This document shows, piece by piece, positions 33,904 through 43,782 of a stretch of DNA of 64,000 nucleotides. Every line of letters starts with the position of its first letter. Position 1 is the stretch's first letter. The position numbers were made by a program, and so were the translations under genes. This DNA is from Streptococcus salivarius (GTDB lineage: Bacteria; Bacillota; Bacilli; Lactobacillales; Streptococcaceae), in assembly GCF_000785515.1 (NCBI RefSeq), contig NZ_CP009913.1, positions 1,702,001 through 1,766,000 of the forward strand, written 5' to 3'. The notes under the pieces are model-generated. The model was given only the letters and a program-made list of their open reading frames with translations. It was not told the origin of the DNA and made no database searches.

Positions 33904-34929
33904 TTACCAATGGCGACGAGCCACAGAATTATAGCTCAAATAATAGTCCTTTTTCTTTTCGTTGTACTCAAAAGAGAGTCTTAACAATTGTGCTTTCTCA
34001 ATAGGACTATTCTGATCAGTGTAATTAAGATCAACTGACTTATGCATGATTCCTGATGAATGGACCTTTATACTTCTCCAGGCCCCTTTTGCCTGAGGAT
34101 GTTCCCTCACTACCTCAGACAAGGATGTTATTGGTCCAAGATAAGCTTGGTCTTTGGTACGTAAGCTATTTATCTGCTCTTCAGTCCAATTACTGCTATA
34201 GTTATCAACTTCAGTGACGCCATCAAGTGGATAAGTCGCTGTTCCACCATCATAAACAAAGCGTCTCTTTTCGTCCTTCACAAAAGAGAGATCAATATAC
34301 TCATTGCCATCTCCACGGTCATATCTCACCTTGAGACCACTGGATTCCATCTCGACATAATTGCCCTTACCATGACTTTCAATAATCCAACGTAAAGTAT
34401 CAGCCTTAGGTTTCAGATTTTCAAAATCTTCTTCCGTCCAGTTATAAATCGCAGACTTATCTTCGTAGTCTTTTGGATCATCACTATCGGGTTTCTCCTC
34501 ATCAAGTTCTGACTGGGATACTTGTTGGATCAGCCTGTATTTTTTCATAGCGCCTCGATAGACAGAACCACCTAAAGTTGCAAAGAAGGATAATCCAATC
34601 AGGGCAAGCACGATTGCGGCAAAGAGAAATCTACCTAGCTTCTGTCCCATTCTAAAGAGAATGATAGCAAGGACAAAACAAGCCACAATTACAGCTAGAT
34701 ACAGTATTATCGGCTTATACCTCCAAGATAAGAAGACCGACATCCAGCTCACACTTAAGAGTATCAATGGCAAAACAAAGGTCAAAAAGAAATGTCGCTT
34801 TTCAGCTTTTTCCTCCTGAAAAGCAGATTCAAACTCTGGCCCTTGATTACTAAAAGCCGACTCGAAAACCTGATCACCATTCTTTCGATGATCATCACTT
34901 AAATAACGTTTACTTTCTTTATTAAACAT
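33904..34929 (-). CDS. Membrane protein with two similar outer domains, unknown
   Basis: A 341-residue protein: charged N-terminus, three membrane helices (about residues 46-125), then an outer part holding two related units of about 80 residues, beginning YNWTEEDFENLK and SNWTEEQINSLRT. Both contain a region with Ser-Gly-(Leu/Ile) and an ordered run ending in aromatic residues. No family is recognised. The repeated NWTEEQ-like start is typical of secreted Gram-positive modules of unknown role. Confidence 0.65.
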   Translation of the reverse strand: MFNKESKRYLSDDHRKNGDQVFESAFSNQGPEFESAFQEEKAEKRHFFLTFVLPLILLSVSWMSVFLSWRYKPIILYLAVIVACFVLAIILFRMGQKLGRFLFAAIVLALIGLSFFATLGGSVYRGAMKKYRLIQQVSQSELDEEKPDSDDPKDYEDKSAIYNWTEEDFENLKPKADTLRWIIESHGKGNYVEMESSGLKVRYDRGDGNEYIDLSFVKDEKRRFVYDGGTATYPLDGVTEVDNYSSNWTEEQINSLRTKDQAYLGPITSLSEVVREHPQAKGAWRSIKVHSSGIMHKSVDLNYTDQNSPIEKAQLLRLSFEYNEKKKDYYLSYNSVARRHW

Positions 34930-35011
34930 CTACTCCTCTAAATATTCTATATAACAATTTCCCAGTTTTATCTATTGTAACAAATGAAAGCGTCATTTTC
35001 TACAGATATAC

Positions 35012-35038
35012 TTAAAAAGCAACCTGTCTTAGGTTGCT
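35012..35038 (-). terminator. Terminator of ligA-dagK
   Basis: AGCAACCT and AGGTTGCT form an 8-bp stem with a 5-base loop, followed by five T on the minus strand. Confidence 0.8.
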
Positions 35039-35051
35039 TAAAGGTTTAACA

Positions 35052-36065
35052 TTAGTCATTCTCGATTTTTTCAGCTTCTGTACTGAATTTTTGTGCGATG
35101 GCTTCGAGGGCCAATTCGTCTGTATCTGGAAGAGTGATGGCATCATCTGAAATCTCATCAATATTAGCATAGAATTCAATGTGATTTTTAAGGTTTTGAA
35201 GCTGGATAGGTGCATCACCACCGTATTCACCATCTAGGTTAATCATCATACGATCTTTCCCCTGAGGCTCAATATACAGCGAACTCGTTTTGATATAGGA
35301 AATTCTCTTGTCGTAGATGTGTTTACCACCTTGGAGAACCTGACGAATAAGGTCTACCAATTCAAAGAGGTTTGCTGTCTTAACCATGATTAGTGTAAAT
35401 TTACCATCATCCAGTTTAGCATCTGGGGCAATCGTTTCAAAGCCACCAACTGAATTGGTCAAGGCAACGAAAATCATGGAAAGGCCACCTTCAAAGACAC
35501 CCTCATCATGCGTAATGCGGACAGGAACCTTCTTAACTTGTGGCAACAACTCTGCCCCCTTAACAAGGTAGGCCAAATAACCAAGGACTGTCTTTAAGCG
35601 ACTAGGCACACTATAAGTTAGTTCCGTAAAGGAACCCGCAGCTGCAATATTGATGAAGTATTTATCAGCATAGGCACGACCAATATCCATTTGAAGGGTT
35701 TGATTTTTAGCAATAACCTTGGCTGCTTCAACAGGATTTCCTCTTGGAATCTTTAAAGCGCGTGCAAAGTCATTTGTTGTCCCCGTTGGAATAACCGCCA
35801 TTTGTGGGCGATTTTTGAGTGGGGCAATCCCAGAAACAACCTCATTGATTGTTCCATCGCCACCTGCAGCAATGACTAAGTCAAAGCCTGCTTTAGCCGC
35901 ACGAGTGGCCTCATTTTTTGCTGAGTTCTCATCTGGTGTTGTTTGAAAGGCTGACGCTTCAAAGCCAGCACCTTCCAGAATATCCAAGACCTCGGCAACA
36001 TTTTTTTTCATAATTTCTTGTCCAGATGTTGGATTATAAATTAAGCGGGCACGTTTTTGTTTCAT
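35052..36065 (-). CDS. dagK: Diacylglycerol / lipid kinase
   Basis: A 337-residue DagK-family lipid kinase that phosphorylates diacylglycerol to recycle it into phospholipid. It has the nucleotide motif AAGGDGTINEVVSG near residue 70 and the start RLIYNPTSG. It lies 9 bases after ligA, probably in one transcript, and ends at a terminator. Confidence 0.9.
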   Translation of the reverse strand: MKQKRARLIYNPTSGQEIMKKNVAEVLDILEGAGFEASAFQTTPDENSAKNEATRAAKAGFDLVIAAGGDGTINEVVSGIAPLKNRPQMAVIPTGTTNDFARALKIPRGNPVEAAKVIAKNQTLQMDIGRAYADKYFINIAAAGSFTELTYSVPSRLKTVLGYLAYLVKGAELLPQVKKVPVRITHDEGVFEGGLSMIFVALTNSVGGFETIAPDAKLDDGKFTLIMVKTANLFELVDLIRQVLQGGKHIYDKRISYIKTSSLYIEPQGKDRMMINLDGEYGGDAPIQLQNLKNHIEFYANIDEISDDAITLPDTDELALEAIAQKFSTEAEKIEND

Positions 36066-36074
36066 ATTGAACTC

Positions 36075-38048
<1,974 letters not shown>

Positions 38049-38056
38049 TAAAAGCA

Positions 38057-38081
38057 GAAAAAAAACGCCTTTACAGACGTT
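38057..38081 (-). terminator. Terminator of QueT-like gene
   Basis: AACGTC and GGCGTT pair (one G-U) around TGTAAA, followed by eight T on the minus strand. Confidence 0.7.
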
Positions 38082-38084
38082 AAT

Positions 38085-38594
38085 TTAGGAAACAAAATCA
38101 ATGACTTTGGCCAATTTCTTAATAAGAATTGCACCAACCAAGAGTGATGCCAATTCTCCCATAGCAACAGTGAACCAAGTTGCCCAAAATGGTGCTTGAG
38201 TAACTAGAGTCAACTCAGCCGCAATCGTCACCATGAAGAATGAAAAGTAAAAGGCAAAGAAAACATGAGCCTTGTCAAAAAGGCCACCCAAAATGTCTTG
38301 GTTTTTAAAACGGTCAAAGAAATAAACACCTGAACCGACAAAGACCAATGTTGATAGGCTTCCAACAACCACATCAATCATGTTAAAGCTAAAGAAATTA
38401 GCAATCACACAGCCCAAAGTAACGGCAATGATATACTTGCGATTATAAAATCCTAAAAGATTGAACATTTCTGCAATTCGGAACTGGTAGGGACCGTAGG
38501 AAATTAAGTTAAAAGGTGGCACAACAGTCAAGACTACATAAAGGGCCGCCACAATAGCAATATGTGTTAAATCACGAACAGTTTGTTTTTTCAT
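38085..38594 (-). CDS. QueT-family ECF transporter S component
   Basis: A 169-residue membrane protein of the QueT/COG4708 family with about five helices and the conserved region ISYGPYQFRIAEMFNLLGFY. Members are thought to be substrate-binding subunits for queuosine precursors working with a shared ECF module elsewhere in the genome. It is the second such gene in the window. The leader (38595-38648) shows no convincing PreQ1 riboswitch. GGAGG precedes the ATG. Confidence 0.85.
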   Translation of the reverse strand: MKKQTVRDLTHIAIVAALYVVLTVVPPFNLISYGPYQFRIAEMFNLLGFYNRKYIIAVTLGCVIANFFSFNMIDVVVGSLSTLVFVGSGVYFFDRFKNQDILGGLFDKAHVFFAFYFSFFMVTIAAELTLVTQAPFWATWFTVAMGELASLLVGAILIKKLAKVIDFVS

Positions 38595-38648
38595 TTTTCC
38601 TCCATAATCAATGTTTTTTATTAGCTACGAAAAATCAATAATCCCGTC

Positions 38649-38679
38649 AAAAGAGCCTGGATCTCACCAAGCTCTTTTT
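38649..38679 (-). terminator. Terminator of map-yihY
   Basis: AAAAGAGC and GCTCTTTT arms with an inner TTGG/CCAG pairing on the minus strand; the T-run is short (4). Confidence 0.6.
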
Positions 38680-38684
38680 ATCAT

Positions 38685-39644
38685 CTAGGAATCATCCTCA
38701 TCTTTTTTATGTTTTTTGCTGTCACTACCATCTCCAGAAAAGCTCTGAATAATAGTAATCACATCTCCTCTTCTACTTTTTAGTTCACCTTGTCTAAGTT
38801 CTTGATAGGTCGCATTAAAGACGGCACCCAAAATCAAAATCCTGGCCAAAAAGATGAACCAAAGCATGAAGACGAAAATCATAATGGATCCAAATAACTT
38901 GATGTCAACCAATCGACTCAAGGTACGAATCACGTAGGTTCCAAACAAGTTACTTAAATAGCCAATCACTAAAGTCGTAAATATTGTTCCTGGCATAACA
39001 TAGCGGATTTTTCGAATCTTCACATTTGGAAGCACGAAATAAAGCACCATCATTCCCAGGAAGACAACTGCAATACTTAGAGGCTGAATACTATTTAAAA
39101 TAAGCTGGGTCATCTTGGAACCAATAGGATAGGTCTGATTGATAACTCGAAGGACCGACTGAATAATTGTGGACAGCATTAGTGCAAAGGTGAGCAGGAA
39201 TAAGATTACCAGACTCATGAAACCACCGATAATGTGACTAATAAAGACATCACGGTGTTCTGAAGCACCATATACCTTGTTAATCGCCTTTTGAAGTGAA
39301 GACAAGGACTTAATCATTGTCCAGAATCCCGTCAAAGAGGCAACTCCTAGCAACTGTCCAGAAGGTGTCGAGAAGATATCCTGAACAACGTTGGCTGCAG
39401 GTGCATAAAACTGCTTAGGAAGGTGCTCATTCATAAACTTCAAGAGATCTGTCGTATCAATATTCAAATAGGGAAAGACATTGGCCGCAATGACAATGAG
39501 CGGAAAAATCGTCAAAATGAGATAGTAAGCCACTGCGATAGTTGAAATGTCTATCTCTGCACTACGATAATGCCTAAGATAAACCTGCAAAGGGCGCCAC
39601 TGGAGTTTATCCAAGAGACGGGCCATTAAGCCTTGTCGTTTCAT
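38685..39644 (-). CDS. YihY/BrkB-family inner membrane protein
   Basis: A 319-residue protein with six membrane helices of the YihY (formerly RNase BN) family; the family motif is seen in AYYLILTIFPLIVIAANVFP and GFWTMIKSLSSLQKAINKVYG. The function is unknown; a role as a ribonuclease is not supported. The C-terminus is highly charged (GSDSKKHKKDEDDS). It follows map by 1 base. Confidence 0.85.
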   Translation of the reverse strand: MKRQGLMARLLDKLQWRPLQVYLRHYRSAEIDISTIAVAYYLILTIFPLIVIAANVFPYLNIDTTDLLKFMNEHLPKQFYAPAANVVQDIFSTPSGQLLGVASLTGFWTMIKSLSSLQKAINKVYGASEHRDVFISHIIGGFMSLVILFLLTFALMLSTIIQSVLRVINQTYPIGSKMTQLILNSIQPLSIAVVFLGMMVLYFVLPNVKIRKIRYVMPGTIFTTLVIGYLSNLFGTYVIRTLSRLVDIKLFGSIMIFVFMLWFIFLARILILGAVFNATYQELRQGELKSRRGDVITIIQSFSGDGSDSKKHKKDEDDS

Positions 39645-39645
39645 A

Positions 39646-40506
39646 TTAGTAAGTTCTTTCTTCGCCTTGAGAAGTCAAAATTACTGGACCATCCTTAGTA
39701 ATAACAAATTGGTGTTCATATTGACAAGAAAGTCCACCGTCAAGAGTTTTGTGAGCCCAACCCGTTTCAAGGTCCGTATCAATTTCCCAAGTACCAGTGT
39801 TAATCATTGGCTCGATAGTCAAAACCATTCCTTCTTTGAGACGGAGACCTCGTCCAGCCACCCCATAGTTTGGCACCATTGGTTCTTCGTGCATTGTTGG
39901 CCCAACTCCGTGTCCAACCAAATCACGAACAACACCGTAACCACGACTTTCAGCGTATTCTTGGATAGCTGCCCCGATATCACCGATACGGTTACCGACA
40001 ACCGCTTGTTCAATACCAAGGTACATAGCCTCACGTGTTACTTCCATAAGTTTTTTCACTTCGTCAGATGGCGTTCCAATCGCATAAGCCCAACATGAGT
40101 CAGCCAAACCGCCAGAATATGATTCCGTGTATTTTTTAACCTGAGCAACATTGTCAAAGTTCAATTTTGACACATCAAGGACTGACTTATCGATAGGTTC
40201 TGACAAGACCATATCAACTTTCAAGAGGTCACCATCTTTCAAAATATAGTGACGTGGAAAGGCATGTGCCACTTCGTCATTAAGGCCACAGCATGTTGCA
40301 TAAGGGTAATCCATAATGCTTCCCTCAACTCCAATCTGAAGGGGAAGAACATTTTCTTCTTTACAACGACGACGTACATACTCTTCTACTTCCCACATAT
40401 CCACTCCTGGTTTCAAGAGGTCACGTAGACCAATGTGAATGCTAGCAAGAAAATCCCCTGCCCTATCCATTGCTTCAATTTCACGTGCTGATTTTAATGT
40501 AATCAT
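39646..40506 (-). CDS. map: Methionine aminopeptidase, type I
   Basis: Map removes the initiator methionine from new proteins and is essential. The 286-residue enzyme has the pita-bread fold with the metal ligands in VDMVLSEP, GHGVGPTMHEEP and TIEPMI. An insertion near residues 105-135 (between DMVLSEPIDKS and SGGLADSCWAYAIG) is typical of streptococcal enzymes. It precedes yihY. Confidence 0.95.
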   Translation of the reverse strand: MITLKSAREIEAMDRAGDFLASIHIGLRDLLKPGVDMWEVEEYVRRRCKEENVLPLQIGVEGSIMDYPYATCCGLNDEVAHAFPRHYILKDGDLLKVDMVLSEPIDKSVLDVSKLNFDNVAQVKKYTESYSGGLADSCWAYAIGTPSDEVKKLMEVTREAMYLGIEQAVVGNRIGDIGAAIQEYAESRGYGVVRDLVGHGVGPTMHEEPMVPNYGVAGRGLRLKEGMVLTIEPMINTGTWEIDTDLETGWAHKTLDGGLSCQYEHQFVITKDGPVILTSQGEERTY

Positions 40507-40550
40507 TATTTTCTCCGTTTTCTTTATATCTTTTATTTTTTTATTCGTTA

Positions 40551-41831
40551 CTAAGTTTTCTTAACCACAACAACTGATTTGCAGACGGTATGATTCCCGT
40601 GAGTAACCATAAGGTCCAGATGAGCTCTACGTCTGGTCTCAGCGATAATACTTGGTGTAATCGTCACCTTGTCATCAATCTGAGCCGCCTGAAGAAAGTA
40701 AAACATCATTTCTTCAATCACAAGACCATTTTGCTCCTGCTTTTCCATGATACGATAGACAACCTCTTTAACCATCTCTGCAAGAACACCCTGAGTGAGG
40801 TTTCCAGAATTGTCAATCATAGTGGGCTCTACCTCAAAGCTGAAAGCATGCTTGTCCTGGTTTAGGTTAGCTATCATTTGATCACTAAAGGTGTGCAAGT
40901 TGCCACGATTATTGTCCTGAAGTTCTTCCAAAACCTGACGACGGGTGATAACACCTAGATAGTGTTTTTCTTCATCCACAACAGGAATGATATCAAAGTC
41001 TTCAAAAATCATCTTTTGGGCAACAGTTGCCAGACTAGTCTCAAGTCGTGTCACCGTCGGCTTGGTCATGATTGCCTTAAGCATGGTCGTTGGTTGCTGA
41101 TTAGACACATCCCGCATGGTCACAATACCAATCACTTTTTCAGACTCAGATAGAATTGGAAAACGTACCAAGTTGGTCCGTTTAACCAAATTCTGAAAAT
41201 CTCTGACCGTCATTTCTGGAGTCATGTAATTGTAGTCTTCTCGTCTGGTATAGACTTGAGCTACAGTCTTGATATCTGTTTTGATACGGACATTCGAAAG
41301 CGCCTGGTTAATCATGGTTGCCACGGTAAAGGTATCGTAAGTTGTTACCATAACTGGAAATTGCTTCAAACGAGAAAGCTCTTTTACCCTATCGGAAACC
41401 TGAAAGCCCCCCGTCACTAGAATAGCATTATTGTGTTCTAGAGCAAGCAATTGAATATCCTCACGGTCCCCAACAATAAGAAGATCTCCCTTGGTTAGAT
41501 AACGGGTGATATTCTCAATAGTCATGGCTCCAATATAGAACTTACTGAAGACACGTTCCAGACCTTCATGACCAGAGATAACCTCAGACTCTGTAATCTC
41601 TGCAATCTCCGCAAAGGTCAGCCTGTCAAGGCGAACTTGGACTTTCTTTTCAATTCGAACCGTTCCACTCCGAGGACGGGTCTCAACCAGCCCTCGATTT
41701 TCAGCTTCTTTAATCGCTCGGTAAGCAGTCCCATCAGAAACCTGCAAGTGGTTAGAAATACTACGCACACTAACACGCTTACCAATAGGCAAAGCCTCTA
41801 GATAATCCAGAATTTCTTGGTGTTTACTCAC
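40551..41831 (-). CDS. spxR: CBS-HotDog regulator SpxR
   Basis: A 426-residue protein: N-terminal helix-turn-helix (about residues 1-65), DRTGG-like domain, two CBS motifs (about 190-310, YMTPEMTVRDFQNLV and IMTKPTVTRLETSLATVA), and a C-terminal HotDog thioesterase-like domain. In S. pneumoniae SpxR controls spxB, the pyruvate oxidase gene, in response to cofactor or nucleotide state. The GTG at 41831 is chosen because GGAGGAGAACT lies just before it. It overlaps the GNAT gene upstream by 8 bases. Confidence 0.9.
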   Translation of the reverse strand: MSKHQEILDYLEALPIGKRVSVRSISNHLQVSDGTAYRAIKEAENRGLVETRPRSGTVRIEKKVQVRLDRLTFAEIAEITESEVISGHEGLERVFSKFYIGAMTIENITRYLTKGDLLIVGDREDIQLLALEHNNAILVTGGFQVSDRVKELSRLKQFPVMVTTYDTFTVATMINQALSNVRIKTDIKTVAQVYTRREDYNYMTPEMTVRDFQNLVKRTNLVRFPILSESEKVIGIVTMRDVSNQQPTTMLKAIMTKPTVTRLETSLATVAQKMIFEDFDIIPVVDEEKHYLGVITRRQVLEELQDNNRGNLHTFSDQMIANLNQDKHAFSFEVEPTMIDNSGNLTQGVLAEMVKEVVYRIMEKQEQNGLVIEEMMFYFLQAAQIDDKVTITPSIIAETRRRAHLDLMVTHGNHTVCKSVVVVKKT

Positions 41832-42369
41832 AGTTCTCCTCCTTCTCAAAGCGGAGATAATCACGCATGGTACGGGTGTAGCGGTCTGCTCCTTTAAAGC
41901 GAGATACAAGTTTAAAGCCAGACTTTTCTGCTACACGAATAGATGCCTTATTTTCCAAATGGGCAATAAGAATAATACGGTCCATTCCCATAGCTGTCAA
42001 AGCCAAATCTGACAGACAGGTAACCGCCTCAGTCATTAGACCTCTCCCCCAGTAAGAGGCATTCAGAAAATAGCCAAGCTCTGCAGTCCGTTTCTGGACA
42101 TCAATCTTTTCAAAACGAACGACGCCAATCATCTTATCTAACTCTTTATCTACAATCGCCCATACACCTAGAGGCTCCTTCATGAAATAATGAACCAAAA
42201 GGCAATCCGTTTCATGCTGTGTTTGAGTGGCAGGAAAGAAAAATTGTAGATTCTGAGGATTTGATACAATTTCGTGTAAATCAAAACGATCCAAAAAGAT
42301 GAGTGGTCTAAAAGAAAGGCGCTCCGACTCAAAAAAGGCAAAAGCACCCAGACTAGTCCAAATATCCAT
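41824..42369 (-). CDS. GNAT-family N-acetyltransferase (RimJ-like)
   Basis: A 181-residue acetyltransferase of the RimJ/RimL group, with LSFRPLIFLDRFDLHEI at the start and the acetyl-CoA region ASYWGRGLMTEAVTCLSDLA followed by NKASIRVAEKSGF. The substrate is unknown. The ATG at 42369 has no Shine-Dalgarno but lies 6 bases after an extended -10 box, so the mRNA is predicted leaderless. Its end overlaps spxR. Confidence 0.85.
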   Translation of the reverse strand: MDIWTSLGAFAFFESERLSFRPLIFLDRFDLHEIVSNPQNLQFFFPATQTQHETDCLLVHYFMKEPLGVWAIVDKELDKMIGVVRFEKIDVQKRTAELGYFLNASYWGRGLMTEAVTCLSDLALTAMGMDRIILIAHLENKASIRVAEKSGFKLVSRFKGADRYTRTMRDYLRFEKEENCE

Positions 42370-42375
42370 GATAGT

Positions 42376-42384
42376 ATTATAACA
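42376..42384 (-). promoter_or_regulatory. Extended -10 box, leaderless start of GNAT gene
   Basis: TGTTATAAT on the minus strand; the last T is 6 bases before the ATG at 42369. Confidence 0.55.
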
Positions 42385-42400
42385 CAGTTTTAGAAATGGA

Positions 42401-42428
42401 AAAAGGCTCAACCACTAGGGGTTGAACC
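42401..42428 (-). terminator. Terminator of murA
   Basis: GGTTCAAC and GTTGAGCC pair around an 8-base loop, with five T following on the minus strand. Confidence 0.8.
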
Positions 42429-42434
42429 TTAGAC

Positions 42435-43697
42435 TTAATCTTCAATCAAACGAATATCTGCACCAAGGTCAGAAAGTTTCTCAATGATATTTGAATACCC
42501 GCGAAGGATAAACTCAATATTGGTAATTTCAGTTTGACCTTCTGCCATAAGACCCGCTGTAACAAGCGCAGCACCTGCACGCAAATCACTGGCTTTTACT
42601 GGCGCACCTGAGAGTTGCGTTGGACCATTGTAAACAATTTGTCCACCGAGTACCTGAATATCAGCACCCATACGAGCCAATTCAGGAACGTGGTTCACAC
42701 GCTTCTCATAAATCGTATCAATAATTTTTCCTCGACCACTTGCTTTCAGTAACAAAGGTGTCATCGGTTGTTGTAAATCCGTCGCAAAACCTGGATAAGG
42801 CGATGTCTTAATGTCAACAGGTTTTAAATCACCTTGCTCTTCAACAAAGATGGCATCTTCTTCAACTGTCATACGAACACCCATTGCTTCAAGTTTAGCA
42901 ATAAAACTTTCAAGGTGTTCATAAAGAACATTTTTAACCTTAATTCCCTTACCGATAGCCGCGGCCATAGCAATATAGGAACCCGCTTCAATACGGTCTG
43001 GAATAACCTGGTGACGAGTGCCATGTAAGCTTTCTACACCGTCAATGGTGATCACTTCTGTACCAGCACCACGTACTCGCGCACCCATATTATTCAAAAG
43101 TGTTGCCACATCAATAATCTCAGGTTCACGCGCTGCATTTTCAATGACCGTACGACCGTCAGCCTTAGCCGCTGCCAACATGGTATTGATGGTCGCTCCA
43201 ACACTGACCGTATCCATGTAAATATGAGCACCCTGAATGCGTTGACCAGCATCAGTCGCAATACGCATAGACTCTGCTTCATAGGAAATGCTTGCACCCA
43301 TCGCTTCAAACGCCTTAAGGTGAAGGTCAATAGGACGTGGTCCCAAATCACAGCCACCAGGCAAACCTACTGTTGCTTGACCGTAACGTCCAAGCAAGCT
43401 ACCGTAGAAATAGTAAGAAGCACGAAGGCTGTTAATCTTACCAAATGGCATTGGCATATCCTTAACGCCTCGTGGGTCGATTTCAAGTGTTTCGCCATCA
43501 CGCTTAACAGAACCACCCATTACTTCTATAATTTCAATGAGGTTATCGACGTCGCTGATTGCTGGCACCCCATCAAGAGTAACCACTCCATCAGATAAAA
43601 TGATGGCCGGAATCAATGCAACAACTGAATTTTTAGCCCCTGATACTGTAACTTCTCCCTGAAGTTTCTTACCACCATTGATGATAATTTTACGCAT
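42435..43697 (-). CDS. murA: UDP-N-acetylglucosamine 1-carboxyvinyltransferase
   Basis: MurA adds enolpyruvate to UDP-GlcNAc in the first committed step of peptidoglycan synthesis; fosfomycin target. The 420-residue protein has the catalytic Cys116 in [15 protein letters not shown] and N-terminal SGAKNS. Low-GC bacteria carry two murA genes; which one this is cannot be told. The ATG at 43697 fits the family; TTG at 43706 is an alternative. Confidence 0.94.
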   Translation of the reverse strand: MRKIIINGGKKLQGEVTVSGAKNSVVALIPAIILSDGVVTLDGVPAISDVDNLIEIIEVMGGSVKRDGETLEIDPRGVKDMPMPFGKINSLRASYYFYGSLLGRYGQATVGLPGGCDLGPRPIDLHLKAFEAMGASISYEAESMRIATDAGQRIQGAHIYMDTVSVGATINTMLAAAKADGRTVIENAAREPEIIDVATLLNNMGARVRGAGTEVITIDGVESLHGTRHQVIPDRIEAGSYIAMAAAIGKGIKVKNVLYEHLESFIAKLEAMGVRMTVEEDAIFVEEQGDLKPVDIKTSPYPGFATDLQQPMTPLLLKASGRGKIIDTIYEKRVNHVPELARMGADIQVLGGQIVYNGPTQLSGAPVKASDLRAGAALVTAGLMAEGQTEITNIEFILRGYSNIIEKLSDLGADIRLIED

Positions 43698-43782
43698 ACT
43701 GTTCAATCTTTCTTATACTGGAATATTAGCCATTACATTCTACCATAGATTGAGGTGCATGACAAATTAAGAACTCTAACAA

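Noticed and set aside
38595..38648. PreQ1 riboswitch before the QueT-like gene
   Set aside because: A CTTGGTG string recalls PreQ1-II, but it belongs to the upstream terminator stem, and the rest of the motif is absent.
40542..40549. Near-match to the ComX box (AACGAATA, minus) before map
   Set aside because: One mismatch at the first base, and map is not a competence gene. A similar near-match (GACGAATA) at 5544-5551 was also rejected.
43094..43598. Long antisense frames within murA, and many similar ones in other genes
   Set aside because: They are mirror frames of well-supported genes, with no ribosome sites and no protein motifs.
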